This document shows, piece by piece, positions 53,333-62,452 of a stretch of DNA of 64,000 nt. The notes under the pieces are model-generated. The model was not told the origin of the DNA and made no database searches. It saw only the letters and a list, made by a program, of their open reading frames with translations. Positions within the stretch are counted from its first letter, which is position 1, and each line of letters starts with the position of its first letter. Source of the stretch: Paenibacillus cookii (GTDB taxonomy: Bacteria > Bacillota > Bacilli > Paenibacillales > Paenibacillaceae); the NCBI RefSeq assembly GCF_018333375.1, contig NZ_BORW01000023.1:1-64000 (forward strand), in the 5' to 3' direction. A program made the position numbers and the translations under genes.

Positions 53333-53346
53333 TAAAAACGCTTTCA
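53333..53346. promoter_or_regulatory. Candidate cre (CcpA) site
   Basis: Minus strand TGAAAGCGTTTTTA matches the cre consensus TGWAANCGNTNWCA except for one position. Located upstream of the binding protein gene, it suggests glucose repression. Confidence 0.55.
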
Positions 53347-53661
53347 AAATTGGTAAACCCCATGATTTCCCCCGCCTTCGAATTTGCGTCCGTTTTAGGC
53401 GGAAAACCCGAAGAAATGGCGGTATATCAACGTTTTAAGCGATGTGGAAAATGATAAACCGGTAGAAATATATCAAATCCGGCATGCATTTCATCCAGCT
53501 GTTTCCGTTCTTCCGCCACCTCGGTTTACCAGCTCCGAATCATGCCGTTCTCCCGGCGAAAAAAAATCGATTGCCAAGGCATATACCGGCATATATGATA
53601 GAGTCACCAATCCATCCGCATGGGAAATCTTGGTTTTATTCTGGGCTAAAGAGGGGAAAAA

Positions 53662-56034
53662 ATGAAGAAAACGTTCATCTTCAAAGTCATGACCACGGCT
53701 GCGCTGCTCAGTGCCGCCGCATTGCCGGTCACAGCCGCGCCGGCCGAATTTACCGATATTAGCGGCTCATATGCCAAAGACGCGATTCTGGAGCTTGCCG
53801 CCAAAGGAATCGTCAATGGCAAAGGAGACGGAAAGTTTAATCCGACGGAAGCGATCCAAAGACAGGACTTCGCCATTCTTCTGGCCAAAACGTTGAAGCT
53901 TGAAACGGCATCGGGGCCGGCCAATGCGACTTTCTCGGATGTGCCCGCCTCGAATTACGCCTACAATTTCGTGGAAGCGGCCGTAAAAGCAGGGATCATC
54001 AAAGGCATGGGCGACGGCAAGTTCGGCACCGGCCAGAATCTCACCCGTCAAGATATGGCCGTCCTGTTCATGCGGGCACTAGAGTCCATGGGCTACGTCG
54101 AAACGGCGGGCAAAGGCTGGTCTCTTCAATTTTCGGACAGAGACCAAATTGCCGGTTACGCCAAAGATTCCGTAGCCGCGGCCGTCGAGCTCCGCCTGCT
54201 GCAGGGAGACGCAAACGGTGCCTTCAATCCGACGGGAAGCGCGGACAGGCAAGCCGTTGCGGCGGTGGCAAGCCGTCTCCTTAAAGCTCAGGAACAGATC
54301 AAGAACAACGGAACGACGCCATCCCAACCTCCAGAAAAACCTCCAGTTAAGCAGCCCGAAAATCAAAAGCCGTCCCCTACGCCAACGAATCCGGGTTCGT
54401 CCGGCGGCGGCAGCGACTCCGGCCCAAGCACGCCGATCCAACCGGATACCGCCGCGCCGACCGTAACGCTCGTCTCCGCTTCTCCTGTGCAGATCGGCCA
54501 AAACGTGATCGCGAAAAGCAGCGAAGCCGGCAGCATCTATCTCGTGCCTTTCGGCCAGAACCCGACCAGCCGGGAATTGTTGGACTCTTTGGTCAGCGTG
54601 AATATGGCCTCCAAAGCCTCCGCCGCCGCCAACACGGAAACCGCCGTCCCGACATCGGCATTGTTCGAAGGCGAATACAAGCTGTACGCCGTGGACCCGG
54701 CCGGCAACGTATCCGCTCCTTCCGCGAAAATCCTTCTTCAATCCCATGCGCTCGGCATGCCGGCGATTTCTTTTGCCAAGGGCGACACCCTCGTGCTTGC
54801 TTATGACGAAGAGCTGGATTCGAATCGCGTTCCTTCCGCAGCCGATTTCCACATCTATGCGAAAGAAGGTTCCTCTTCCTTTAAGCGAGCCGTCAAATCG
54901 GTCGCCGTCGCAGGCAAAACGGTGCAAATCATCACGGATTCACCGCTGAGAATGGGGGATGTCTATGAAGTGTCCTACCATCCGCAGTCGCCGGATGCCT
55001 CGATCCGGAGCACATCCGGCAAACTGGCCGCAACCTTCGATCATGTTCAAGCGGCATTTGCTTCGGATAAACAGCTGTTCGGCAATCTTATTGCGGAAGC
55101 GCAAGCGTTGTACGACCACGCGAAGGAGAACGTCGGGGAGACGACCGGGAAATATCCCGAAATCGCGGTCGAACACTTGAATGAAGAACTAGCCCATGCC
55201 AAAGAAGTGAATGCGAATCCCGAAGCGGACGCAGAGACGATCGCGAACGCCTACAACAGCTTGCAAACCACCGTTATCGAGCTGAACAACGCCCAGGTTC
55301 GGCCGTTGGCGCTGAAGCTCGCGGCAGACGGGTTCGTGTTGAACGGGACGGATACCGGCGTGTACATTGGTGCAAGCTCCGATCCCGAATATTACAATAA
55401 AAGGAATATCAAAAAGTTGATCCAGATCACCCGCGGAGAAAGCGAAAATTTGGATTACGTCCATTCCTACGACCCGGAACAAGGCGTTTTCAAACTAATC
55501 AAAAATGACGAAACGGTCGGCTTCATCGCCATCGAATCATCCGATCCGGCGAATATTGCGGTCGAAAAAGACGCAAGCGGCAACGCCGGACTGATCGTAA
55601 AACCCAAGAGTCAACCCGACAACGCGTCCCTTGTATTCAAGCTGTACGAGAACGGTACCGTTACCAGCATCGTATCGCTGCCGATCCGTTTCGACCAGGA
55701 AGCTCCGACCGTGACCGGCGCGACTTACGGGGACGGGAAAATCAGCCTGTCGTTGAGCGAGCCCGTATGGTGGCAATACAATGGCATCTACCCGCAAATC
55801 GGTATAAAATATGCTCCCGATGGAGTCATCACGGACTCGCTCCCCGATCTGAAATTTGAAGATGATTACCTCTACGGCGTCTCCAACGGCGATACTGCAT
55901 TTGCGATCATATTAAAGCCGAGTTTCATGGAAAACCAGCTTAAGTCCGGCGGCAAATTCCGGATTGCGCTTAGCAGCTTTACCGATTTCGCAAACAACGC
56001 CAAGGATCGGGTTGTCGAAGTCGATGTCCCATAA
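53662..56034 (+). CDS. S-layer homology (SLH) surface protein
   Basis: Protein of 790 residues. Signal peptide (ends VTAAPA), three SLH domains to about residue 215 (FTDISGSYAKDAILELAAKG, ADRQAVAAVASRLL), a Pro/Ser-rich linker (PTPTNPGSSGGGSDSGPST), an SwmB/Ig-like domain (LVLAYDEELDSNRVPSAADF) and a helical FIVAR-like segment (GKYPEIAVEHLNEELAHAKE), then a beta-rich end. SLH domains bind pyruvylated wall polysaccharide, fixing it to the surface. GAGGGG lies before the ATG. Divergent from the carbohydrate operon. Confidence 0.88.
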   Translation: MKKTFIFKVMTTAALLSAAALPVTAAPAEFTDISGSYAKDAILELAAKGIVNGKGDGKFNPTEAIQRQDFAILLAKTLKLETASGPANATFSDVPASNYAYNFVEAAVKAGIIKGMGDGKFGTGQNLTRQDMAVLFMRALESMGYVETAGKGWSLQFSDRDQIAGYAKDSVAAAVELRLLQGDANGAFNPTGSADRQAVAAVASRLLKAQEQIKNNGTTPSQPPEKPPVKQPENQKPSPTPTNPGSSGGGSDSGPSTPIQPDTAAPTVTLVSASPVQIGQNVIAKSSEAGSIYLVPFGQNPTSRELLDSLVSVNMASKASAAANTETAVPTSALFEGEYKLYAVDPAGNVSAPSAKILLQSHALGMPAISFAKGDTLVLAYDEELDSNRVPSAADFHIYAKEGSSSFKRAVKSVAVAGKTVQIITDSPLRMGDVYEVSYHPQSPDASIRSTSGKLAATFDHVQAAFASDKQLFGNLIAEAQALYDHAKENVGETTGKYPEIAVEHLNEELAHAKEVNANPEADAETIANAYNSLQTTVIELNNAQVRPLALKLAADGFVLNGTDTGVYIGASSDPEYYNKRNIKKLIQITRGESENLDYVHSYDPEQGVFKLIKNDETVGFIAIESSDPANIAVEKDASGNAGLIVKPKSQPDNASLVFKLYENGTVTSIVSLPIRFDQEAPTVTGATYGDGKISLSLSEPVWWQYNGIYPQIGIKYAPDGVITDSLPDLKFEDDYLYGVSNGDTAFAIILKPSFMENQLKSGGKFRIALSSFTDFANNAKDRVVEVDVP

Positions 56035-56094
56035 AAGCGAAGGAGCGATGCTTGGACGTCCGCATGCACCGGGAACTCGTCCTGCTTAAACACA

Positions 56095-56126
56095 CAAAAA
56101 ACCTGCTCGCCTATGAGCAGGTTTTT
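56095..56126. terminator. Bidirectional terminator
   Basis: AAAACCTGCTC-loop-GAGCAGGTTTT, T-tracts on both strands, between convergent genes. Confidence 0.9.
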
Positions 56127-56140
56127 TGCGGTTTGCGTCC

Positions 56141-56578
56141 TTATCCTCTTTGCAGCGGCTCGATTCGGTACACGCCAGGCTTGCCGGCTTCTTCGCGAAT
56201 GACCCAGCCGAACGACATGACGGACGCAAGGCGTTCCTTCTGTTCGGGAGTCAGCTCGGCGATCACCGCTTCGTGCCCCGGCTCGCGAATGACCTCCGGC
56301 TCGAAGCCGCAGGCAACCAAAATCCAGGAGCGGAGGCCGCCAAGCGTGTTGTACTTGATGGAATAACCGTTCGTTACCGCAGACCGGAACAACTCAGGTT
56401 CGGCCGCGGCCCATTCGGCCAAGGCCTGATAATCGAACTCAAACATGCTCGTATCCTTCGGCAAATCGCGCTCGCGGACTCTGCGCAGCAGCTCTTCGTC
56501 GGACCAGCCGTATGCGCGGAGGCCTTCCAGCATTAATGCATCCCATTGGGATAGTTTGACGCGCTCATTTTTCTCCAT
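56141..56578 (-). CDS. Hypothetical protein at end of opp operon
   Basis: Soluble protein of 145 residues, mostly helical, with a single Cys and several Trp (KLSQWDALMLEGLRAYGWSDEEL, LAEWAAAEPELF). No family recognised. It begins 24 bases after oppF and shares its transcript. Ribosome spacing (GAGG, about 14 bases) is long. Confidence 0.7.
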   Translation of the reverse strand: MEKNERVKLSQWDALMLEGLRAYGWSDEELLRRVRERDLPKDTSMFEFDYQALAEWAAAEPELFRSAVTNGYSIKYNTLGGLRSWILVACGFEPEVIREPGHEAVIAELTPEQKERLASVMSFGWVIREEAGKPGVYRIEPLQRG

Positions 56579-56602
56579 GCTTCAATCAGCACCTCTAATC
56601 TT

Positions 56603-57490
56603 TTAATGGTCTGCCACGAAATGGCCCGGGCTCACTTCACGCAGCTCGGGCACCACGCCGTCACCGGCCGTGGGCACCTCGTATTTCACCGCCATTTTTT
56701 CGTTGGCCGCGCGCGGATCGGGAATCGGAATGGACGACAGCAGCGCCTTCGTATACGGATGCAGCGGGTTGTCGTACAGCTCGTCGCTTTCCGCCACTTC
56801 GACCAGGCGGCCTCTGTACATAACGCCGATCCGGTCGGAAATGTGGCGCACCATGGACAAATCATGCGCGATAAACAGGTACGTCAGCCCGAATTCGGCC
56901 TGCAAATCCTCCAGCATGTTGACCACCTGCGCCTGCACGGACACGTCCAGCGCGGAGATCGGCTCGTCGCATACGACGAAGTCCGGACGGACGGAAAGCG
57001 CCCGCGCGATCGAAATCCGCTGCCGCTGCCCGCCGCTGAATTCATGCGGGTAACGGTACAGATGCTCCCGTTTGAGCCCGACCTTTTCCAAGAGCCCCGC
57101 CACGAACTCCTTGCGCTCATCCGCTTTTTTATATATGCCGTGGATATCCATCGGTTCCCCGATCAAATCCAGCACGCTCATGCTCGGGTTCAACGAGGAA
57201 TACGGGTCCTGAAAAATCGTCTGAATCCGCCGGCGGAACGGCTTGAGCTGCTTGTCCCGCAGCTTGGACAGGTTTTGCCCGTCAAAAAACACTTCCCCTT
57301 CCGTATAATCGTACAGCCGGATCAGGCAGCGTCCGACCGTCGATTTGCCGCTACCGGATTCGCCGACGAGGCCGAACGTCTCGCCCTTGCGGATTTGGAA
57401 GCTGACGCCGTCGACGGCTTTCAGCACTTCGCCGCCTTTCGTGAAATGTTTCTTCAGGTTGCGCACATCAACCATGATATGTTCGTTCAT
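56603..57490 (-). CDS. Oligopeptide ABC ATPase (OppF/DppF-like)
   Basis: Protein of 295 residues. Walker A GLVGESGSGKST, signature EFSGGQRQRISIARAL, Walker B FVVCDEPISALD. The C-terminal oligopeptide region is shorter and lacks the Cys-rich block present in the sister ATPase. ATG overlaps the oppD stop by 4 bases; GAGGAGG lies 10 bases before it. Confidence 0.92.
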   Translation of the reverse strand: MNEHIMVDVRNLKKHFTKGGEVLKAVDGVSFQIRKGETFGLVGESGSGKSTVGRCLIRLYDYTEGEVFFDGQNLSKLRDKQLKPFRRRIQTIFQDPYSSLNPSMSVLDLIGEPMDIHGIYKKADERKEFVAGLLEKVGLKREHLYRYPHEFSGGQRQRISIARALSVRPDFVVCDEPISALDVSVQAQVVNMLEDLQAEFGLTYLFIAHDLSMVRHISDRIGVMYRGRLVEVAESDELYDNPLHPYTKALLSSIPIPDPRAANEKMAVKYEVPTAGDGVVPELREVSPGHFVADH

Positions 57491-58500
57491 TGACCGGTTT
57501 CCTCCTCCCCGAGCGCTTCTTTCAGCGTGCTTTTGTCCTGCACGAGCCAGCACAAGGAGCGGTGGCCTTCACCAAGGTCCGCCATCGGCGGAAGCTCCGA
57601 GCATTTGCCGAACGCGTACGGACAGCGGTCCTGGAACGGACATCCCGCAGGCGGGTCGATCAGATCGGGAGGCGAGCCTTCGATCGGCACGAGCCGCTCG
57701 CGGTTTGCGCCTACGCGCTTCGGAACCGAACGCAGCAGCCCTTGCGTGTACGGATGGCCGGTCCGGTAGAAAATATCTTCGACCGTCCCCTCTTCCATGA
57801 CCATGCCGCCGTACATGACGACGACGCGGGAGCAGACCTGGGCAACGACGCCGAGATCATGCGTGATAAGCAGCACGGCGGTATCCGACTCCGTCTTGAG
57901 CTGCTTCAGCAAATCGAGAATTTGCGCCTGAATCGTCACGTCCAGCGCCGTCGTCGGCTCGTCGGCAATCAGCAGCTCCGGACTGCAGGAGAGCGCCATC
58001 GCGATCATGACCCGCTGGCGCATCCCGCCGCTGAATTCATGCGGATATTGCTTGACGCGGCGCTCCGGCTCGGTGATGCCGACCTTCCGAAGCATTTCCA
58101 CCGCTTCCGACAGCGCCTCCTTTTTTCCGAGCCCGCGGTGGCGCCGGATGACTTCCGCCATCTGGAAGCCGATCGTCTTGACCGGGTTCAGCGACGTCAT
58201 CGGGTCCTGGAACACCATCGCAATCCGGTTGCCCCGGAGCTTGCGCCACTCGTTTTCGGTAAGGCCGCTCAAATCCTCCCCTTGGAACAAAACCTTGCCT
58301 TCCGTAATTTTTCCCGGAGGAGCAATCAGTCCCATAATCGCTTTGGCGGTCACGCTTTTCCCGCTTCCCGATTCGCCGACAATGCCGACCGTTTCGCCGG
58401 CGCCCACATGAAAGCTGACGCCGCGGACCGCCTGGTTTTGCCCGTCCCTGGTTTGGAATGAGACCTTGAGCCCATCGACGGTTAGCAGTTGTTTTGTCAT
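57487..58500 (-). CDS. Oligopeptide ABC ATPase (OppD/DppD-like)
   Basis: Protein of 337 residues. Walker A GIVGESGSGKSVTAKAI, signature EFSGGMRQRVMIAMAL, Walker B LLIADEPTTALD, and the C-terminal Cys-rich oligopeptide domain CPFQDRCPYAFGKC. Paired with the OppF-type ATPase to energise the two permeases. Confidence 0.93.
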   Translation of the reverse strand: MTKQLLTVDGLKVSFQTRDGQNQAVRGVSFHVGAGETVGIVGESGSGKSVTAKAIMGLIAPPGKITEGKVLFQGEDLSGLTENEWRKLRGNRIAMVFQDPMTSLNPVKTIGFQMAEVIRRHRGLGKKEALSEAVEMLRKVGITEPERRVKQYPHEFSGGMRQRVMIAMALSCSPELLIADEPTTALDVTIQAQILDLLKQLKTESDTAVLLITHDLGVVAQVCSRVVVMYGGMVMEEGTVEDIFYRTGHPYTQGLLRSVPKRVGANRERLVPIEGSPPDLIDPPAGCPFQDRCPYAFGKCSELPPMADLGEGHRSLCWLVQDKSTLKEALGEEETGQ

Positions 58501-58538
58501 CTTGGTTTCTCACTCCTTCATCGCCTTACGACGGCGGT

Positions 58539-59384
58539 TTATCTTTTGCCAAGCTTCGGTTCGAGACCGATGCGCAATATATCGCCAAGTATGTTGAAGC
58601 AAAGCACGGTCACGAAAATGAGCAAGCCCGGGAACAGCGCCATATACGGCGCATTGACCACGTACCCCTGCGCGCCGTTGAGCATGCTGCCCCAGGTCGC
58701 GTTTGGCGCCTGCACGCCGAAGCCCAGAAAGCTGAGGGACGACTCCATCATGATCGCCGAAGCGATGTTGTTGGTGGCACTCACGATGATGACCGACAAC
58801 AGCCCCGGCAGAATATGCTTCCGTATGATGCCGAATGCGCTTTGACCGGACGCCTTGGCGTACAGGACGTATTCCCTCTCCTTCAGCGCCATCGTCTCCG
58901 CCCGGACGACCCGGGCGATGCTCATCCACATCAGCAGCGAAATAATGACGATGATGTTGCCCACGCTCGGTTTCAAGTACACGCTGAGCAGCAGCAGAAT
59001 GAGGAAAGACGGGATCGACATGATGATATCCAGCAGGCGCATCAGCAGGCTGTCGAGCCACCCGCCGAAATAACCGCTGATGATGCCGACCGTCACGCCG
59101 ATCGCCGTCGCAAAAATCATGGACAGAAAACCGACCGCCAGCGAGACGCGGCCGCCGTAAAGCGCCCTTGTGAACGTATCCCGCCCGTAATCGTCGGTGC
59201 CGAACCAATGCGCCTTGCTCGGCGGCTTCAGCCGGTCGAGCGCATTGATCTGGTTCGGATCCTTGGAGGACAGGAAAGCAAAGATCGCAGCCAAAGCGAT
59301 GATCAGCAACACGATAACGGCGGCGATCCCCAGCTTGTTTCCTTTAAGCTCACGGGCAACATTAATCCATTTACTCCGTTTCAT
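58539..59384 (-). CDS. Oligopeptide ABC permease (OppC/DppC-like)
   Basis: Permease of 281 residues, six helices, with an N-terminal OppC motif (GTDDYGRDTFTRALYGGRVSL) and EAA loop (VLYAKASGQSAFGIIRKHILPG). GAGGTG before the ATG; 4 bases after the other permease. Confidence 0.92.
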   Translation of the reverse strand: MKRSKWINVARELKGNKLGIAAVIVLLIIALAAIFAFLSSKDPNQINALDRLKPPSKAHWFGTDDYGRDTFTRALYGGRVSLAVGFLSMIFATAIGVTVGIISGYFGGWLDSLLMRLLDIIMSIPSFLILLLLSVYLKPSVGNIIVIISLLMWMSIARVVRAETMALKEREYVLYAKASGQSAFGIIRKHILPGLLSVIIVSATNNIASAIMMESSLSFLGFGVQAPNATWGSMLNGAQGYVVNAPYMALFPGLLIFVTVLCFNILGDILRIGLEPKLGKR

Positions 59385-59388
59385 GAGA

Positions 59389-60339
59389 TCACCTCGTTGT
59401 TTTAATTCTCGGATCGACGATGCCGTATAAAATGTCCGCGAGCAGGTTCCCCAGAATCAACAGAACCGACGAGAACAATGTGATGCCCATAATGACCGGA
59501 TAATCCATGCCCCGCACGGCCGTCATGCCAAGCGATCCGATGCCCGGCCACGAAAATACCGTCTCGGTCACGATCGCTCCGGCAACCAAATCGCCCATGG
59601 ACATGCCCACCAGCGTAATGACCGGCAGCACCACGTGCTTCAGCACGTGCCGGAACAAGATGATCCGTTTCGCCGAACCGAAAGCGTACTGGATTTGCAC
59701 ATAGTCCTCTTTCAGCTGGCTGATCGTGCTCGAACGGATATACCGCACGTAGACCGTCAAAAAGCCGATCGCCAGCACCACGCAAGGCAAAATGCCGTGC
59801 CTGATGACGTCCAGCGCCGAATTGACGCCAATCGTGCGCATGCCCATGCTCGGCAGCCAGTGCATCTTAATGGAGAAAAAGTACATCAGCAATATCGCCA
59901 GCCAAAAAAGCGGAAGCGAAATGCCGATGTACGCGATCATGTTGACCAGCTTGTCGACCCAGCGGTTGCGGTTCGCGCCCGCGACCAAACCGAGCGGAAT
60001 CGCCAAAATGACGGCCAGCGCGATCGCCGACCCCATCAGTCCGGCCGTTGCGGGCAGCCGCTCCAAAATCTGTCCCATGACCGGTTTGTGGTTCACGAGC
60101 GAGTAACCGAAATTGCCCGTCAAACAATTTTTGAGCCATATGAAATATTGAATGTACGCAGGCTTGTCCAAGCCGAGATTATGCCTGACGCGTTCAATGT
60201 CCTCCGCATGCATGTTCGGTGTAATAAAAGAACGCACGGGGTCCCCGGGCGCCGCTTTCACCAAAATGAAGCAGACGATCGACACAAAAAACAGCATCGG
60301 CACGGTTTGCAACAATCTTCTGACGATCAGTCTTTTCAT
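59389..60339 (-). CDS. Oligopeptide ABC permease (OppB/DppB-like)
   Basis: Permease of 316 residues, six helices, with LGLDKPAYIQYFIWL and the EAA-like loop (AFGSAKRIILFRHVLKHVVL). Separated from the binding protein gene by a hairpin-containing gap of 185 bases. Confidence 0.92.
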   Translation of the reverse strand: MKRLIVRRLLQTVPMLFFVSIVCFILVKAAPGDPVRSFITPNMHAEDIERVRHNLGLDKPAYIQYFIWLKNCLTGNFGYSLVNHKPVMGQILERLPATAGLMGSAIALAVILAIPLGLVAGANRNRWVDKLVNMIAYIGISLPLFWLAILLMYFFSIKMHWLPSMGMRTIGVNSALDVIRHGILPCVVLAIGFLTVYVRYIRSSTISQLKEDYVQIQYAFGSAKRIILFRHVLKHVVLPVITLVGMSMGDLVAGAIVTETVFSWPGIGSLGMTAVRGMDYPVIMGITLFSSVLLILGNLLADILYGIVDPRIKTTR

Positions 60340-60404
60340 GCTCTTAGTCCCCTAGCTTAACATCCTGGATTTTGAATATGCCTATCAGTCGTTTACCCAC
60401 TGAA

Positions 60405-60432
60405 AAAAATAAAGCTGGTTCCAGCACCGAAA
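60405..60432 (-). terminator. Possible attenuator between binding protein and permease genes
   Basis: Short GCTGG/CCAGC hairpin followed by a run of T on the minus strand. Partial termination here would give more binding protein than permease. Confidence 0.35.
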
Positions 60433-60524
60433 GAGGGATAACCCCTGCTTCCAATGCTGGATGACCGGCTTGATTGTCGTTGATCTTCCCGGCTTTCGCG
60501 TCCGGTTTTATTTTATCGAAACCC

Positions 60525-62138
60525 TTATTTCTGGTACAGCTTGGACGGATCTTCAAAAATCACGACCGGCTTCAGCACGGCTTCGTCCAGGCCGCCGAAT
60601 TTTTTATCCACGGCAACGATTGTTTTCGTATAAGCGATCGGGTAAATGACCGCATCGGCGGCAATCGTTTCCTGAAGCTTCTTGTAGATCTCTCCGCGTT
60701 TGGCCGTGTCGGCTTCGCCGGCGCCTTCCTGGAAGAGCTTGTCGACTTCCGGATTCGAGTAGTGCGCGTAGTTGGAGTCGCTTCCCGTCGTGTACAAAAT
60801 GCTGTATGCGTCAGGATCGAAGCCCATGATGTAACCGCCGACGGTCAGCTCGTAATCGCTGGTTTCCGGATTCGTGAACTTGTCGCTGAACGCCGATGCA
60901 TCCATCGACTGGATTTCCACGTTGACACCGACATCCTTCAGCTTCTGTTGCACATAGAGCGCGATCGCTTCTTGAGCCTTGTTGCCGCTCGTTACGATAA
61001 AGCGCAGCGTTTTGCCGACGACGCCGTTTTTCTGCAGCAGTTCCTTCGCTTTTTCCACGTCGTTGTCGTACGTCGTGACGTTGTTGTCATGATACAGCCC
61101 GTCCGGCGTGACGAAGGATTTGGCCGGATCGGCATAGTCAGGCGACGTGTAAGCCACTTGAATCAGCTCTTCGCGGTTCAGGGCGTAGGACAGCCCTTGT
61201 CTTACTTCCTTGTTTTTCATCAGGCCCGTGTCGCTGTTTTCGTTGAACAGCATGTAAGCCAGGCGGCCTTCGCTGTAGTTCTTCATTTCGAAATTGCCTG
61301 TCGCTTCGATCGTCGCCGCATCCTGCGGATCGACGTATTTGATGTTGATTTCGCCGTTTTGCAGGGCGAGGTTCGAGGCGTTCGCATCCTTGGAAATGCG
61401 GTACGTGATCGTGTCCAGATGCGGTTTGCCGCCGAAGTAGTTGTCGAAGCGCTCCAGCGTCACGTATTCGCCCGTTTTGTATTCCTTGAACTTGAACGGG
61501 CCGGAACCGACCGGCGTATTGTTCTTAGGACTCTTTTCGATGTCCGCTTCATGTTCGAAGATATGCTTCGGAATCGGCGTGACCTGAACGAGCGTCGCTT
61601 CGAATGCCGGGCTCACCTGCGGCAGCTTGAATTCTACCGTCGTATCGTCGACTTTTACCGCTTTGATCGGTTTGCCGTGAATGATGAAGTTGCCTCTCAG
61701 CATGCTGTTTTGTTTCTCGTCCAAAATCTTGTCGATGGTGAACACCACGTCATCCGCCGTCAGCTTCTCTCCATCGTGCCAAGTCAGGCCGCTTTTCAGC
61801 TTCAATGTATACGTCAAGTTATCCGCGGACGGCTCCAGGCTGTCGGCGAGATAAAAGGTTTTCTTGCCATTATTGACTTGGAAAAGAGGCGCATAAAGGG
61901 CTTGGTCAATCGTCAAGCTGACGCGGTCCCCTGCATAGTTCGGGTTCAAAATGACCGGATCGGCCTGTACCCCGATGATCAGATTGCCTCCGTCTTTAGG
62001 CTGGTCGCCGGTTGTTTGCGAAGACCCGGAAGACGAAGCGTCCGAAGGTGCTGCCGAATTGCCGGCATCCCCGGAGCAAGCCGTGACCAGCATGGTCAGC
62101 AGCGCCAAAATAACGACCCCTGAAAAATATTTACGCAT
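60525..62138 (-). CDS. Oligopeptide ABC substrate-binding lipoprotein
   Basis: Lipoprotein of 537 residues with lipobox LVTAC, a Ser/Gly linker and the SBP_bac_5 fold (GLTWHDGEKLTADDVVFTID, KEVRQGLSYALNREEL, QTLTLSEQ-type C-lobe). GGGGGAT lies before the ATG. First gene of the opp operon. Peptides or nickel-like complexes are the family's usual ligands. Confidence 0.93.
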   Translation of the reverse strand: MRKYFSGVVILALLTMLVTACSGDAGNSAAPSDASSSGSSQTTGDQPKDGGNLIIGVQADPVILNPNYAGDRVSLTIDQALYAPLFQVNNGKKTFYLADSLEPSADNLTYTLKLKSGLTWHDGEKLTADDVVFTIDKILDEKQNSMLRGNFIIHGKPIKAVKVDDTTVEFKLPQVSPAFEATLVQVTPIPKHIFEHEADIEKSPKNNTPVGSGPFKFKEYKTGEYVTLERFDNYFGGKPHLDTITYRISKDANASNLALQNGEINIKYVDPQDAATIEATGNFEMKNYSEGRLAYMLFNENSDTGLMKNKEVRQGLSYALNREELIQVAYTSPDYADPAKSFVTPDGLYHDNNVTTYDNDVEKAKELLQKNGVVGKTLRFIVTSGNKAQEAIALYVQQKLKDVGVNVEIQSMDASAFSDKFTNPETSDYELTVGGYIMGFDPDAYSILYTTGSDSNYAHYSNPEVDKLFQEGAGEADTAKRGEIYKKLQETIAADAVIYPIAYTKTIVAVDKKFGGLDEAVLKPVVIFEDPSKLYQK

Positions 62139-62261
62139 GATGTCTTATCCCCCACTCTCTATTGACTGTTTTCAATTGTATATCGGATTACTAGGAATTA
62201 CAATCCTTATCCGATCCCTTCATGTTTTTGCCATTTTAGCCTTTTAACTGACTAAAACGTC

Positions 62262-62280
62262 CACTAACTTTATTTTAGTG
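62262..62280. promoter_or_regulatory. Dyad upstream of opp binding-protein gene
   Basis: CACTAA-N7-TTAGTG, adjacent to a TTGACA on the minus strand about 125 bases before the gene. A possible operator, modest support. Confidence 0.35.
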
Positions 62281-62352
62281 TCAAACTGTAAAAAATGCTA
62301 TAACTATTTTCGAATTTTGTCGAAGTTTCGTGTCGAAATAAGGTGGTTTTAA

Positions 62353-62407
62353 GAAAAAAAGCCTCGCCGGCTTCCATCGGTAATACCGACATAACCGGGC
62401 GGGCTTC
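62353..62407 (-). terminator. Terminator of kinase gene
   Basis: AAGCCCGCC-type arm pairs with GGCGAGGCTT, followed by seven T on the minus strand. Confidence 0.6.
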
Positions 62408-62452
62408 ATCAGGTGTTCATGCAGTATTTGGACCGCTTGCAAGCCGCCCGCA

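Noticed and set aside
53425-53480. Repeated TATATCAA words upstream of the SLH gene
   Set aside because: Two short AT-rich copies only; no spacing or symmetry that marks an operator.
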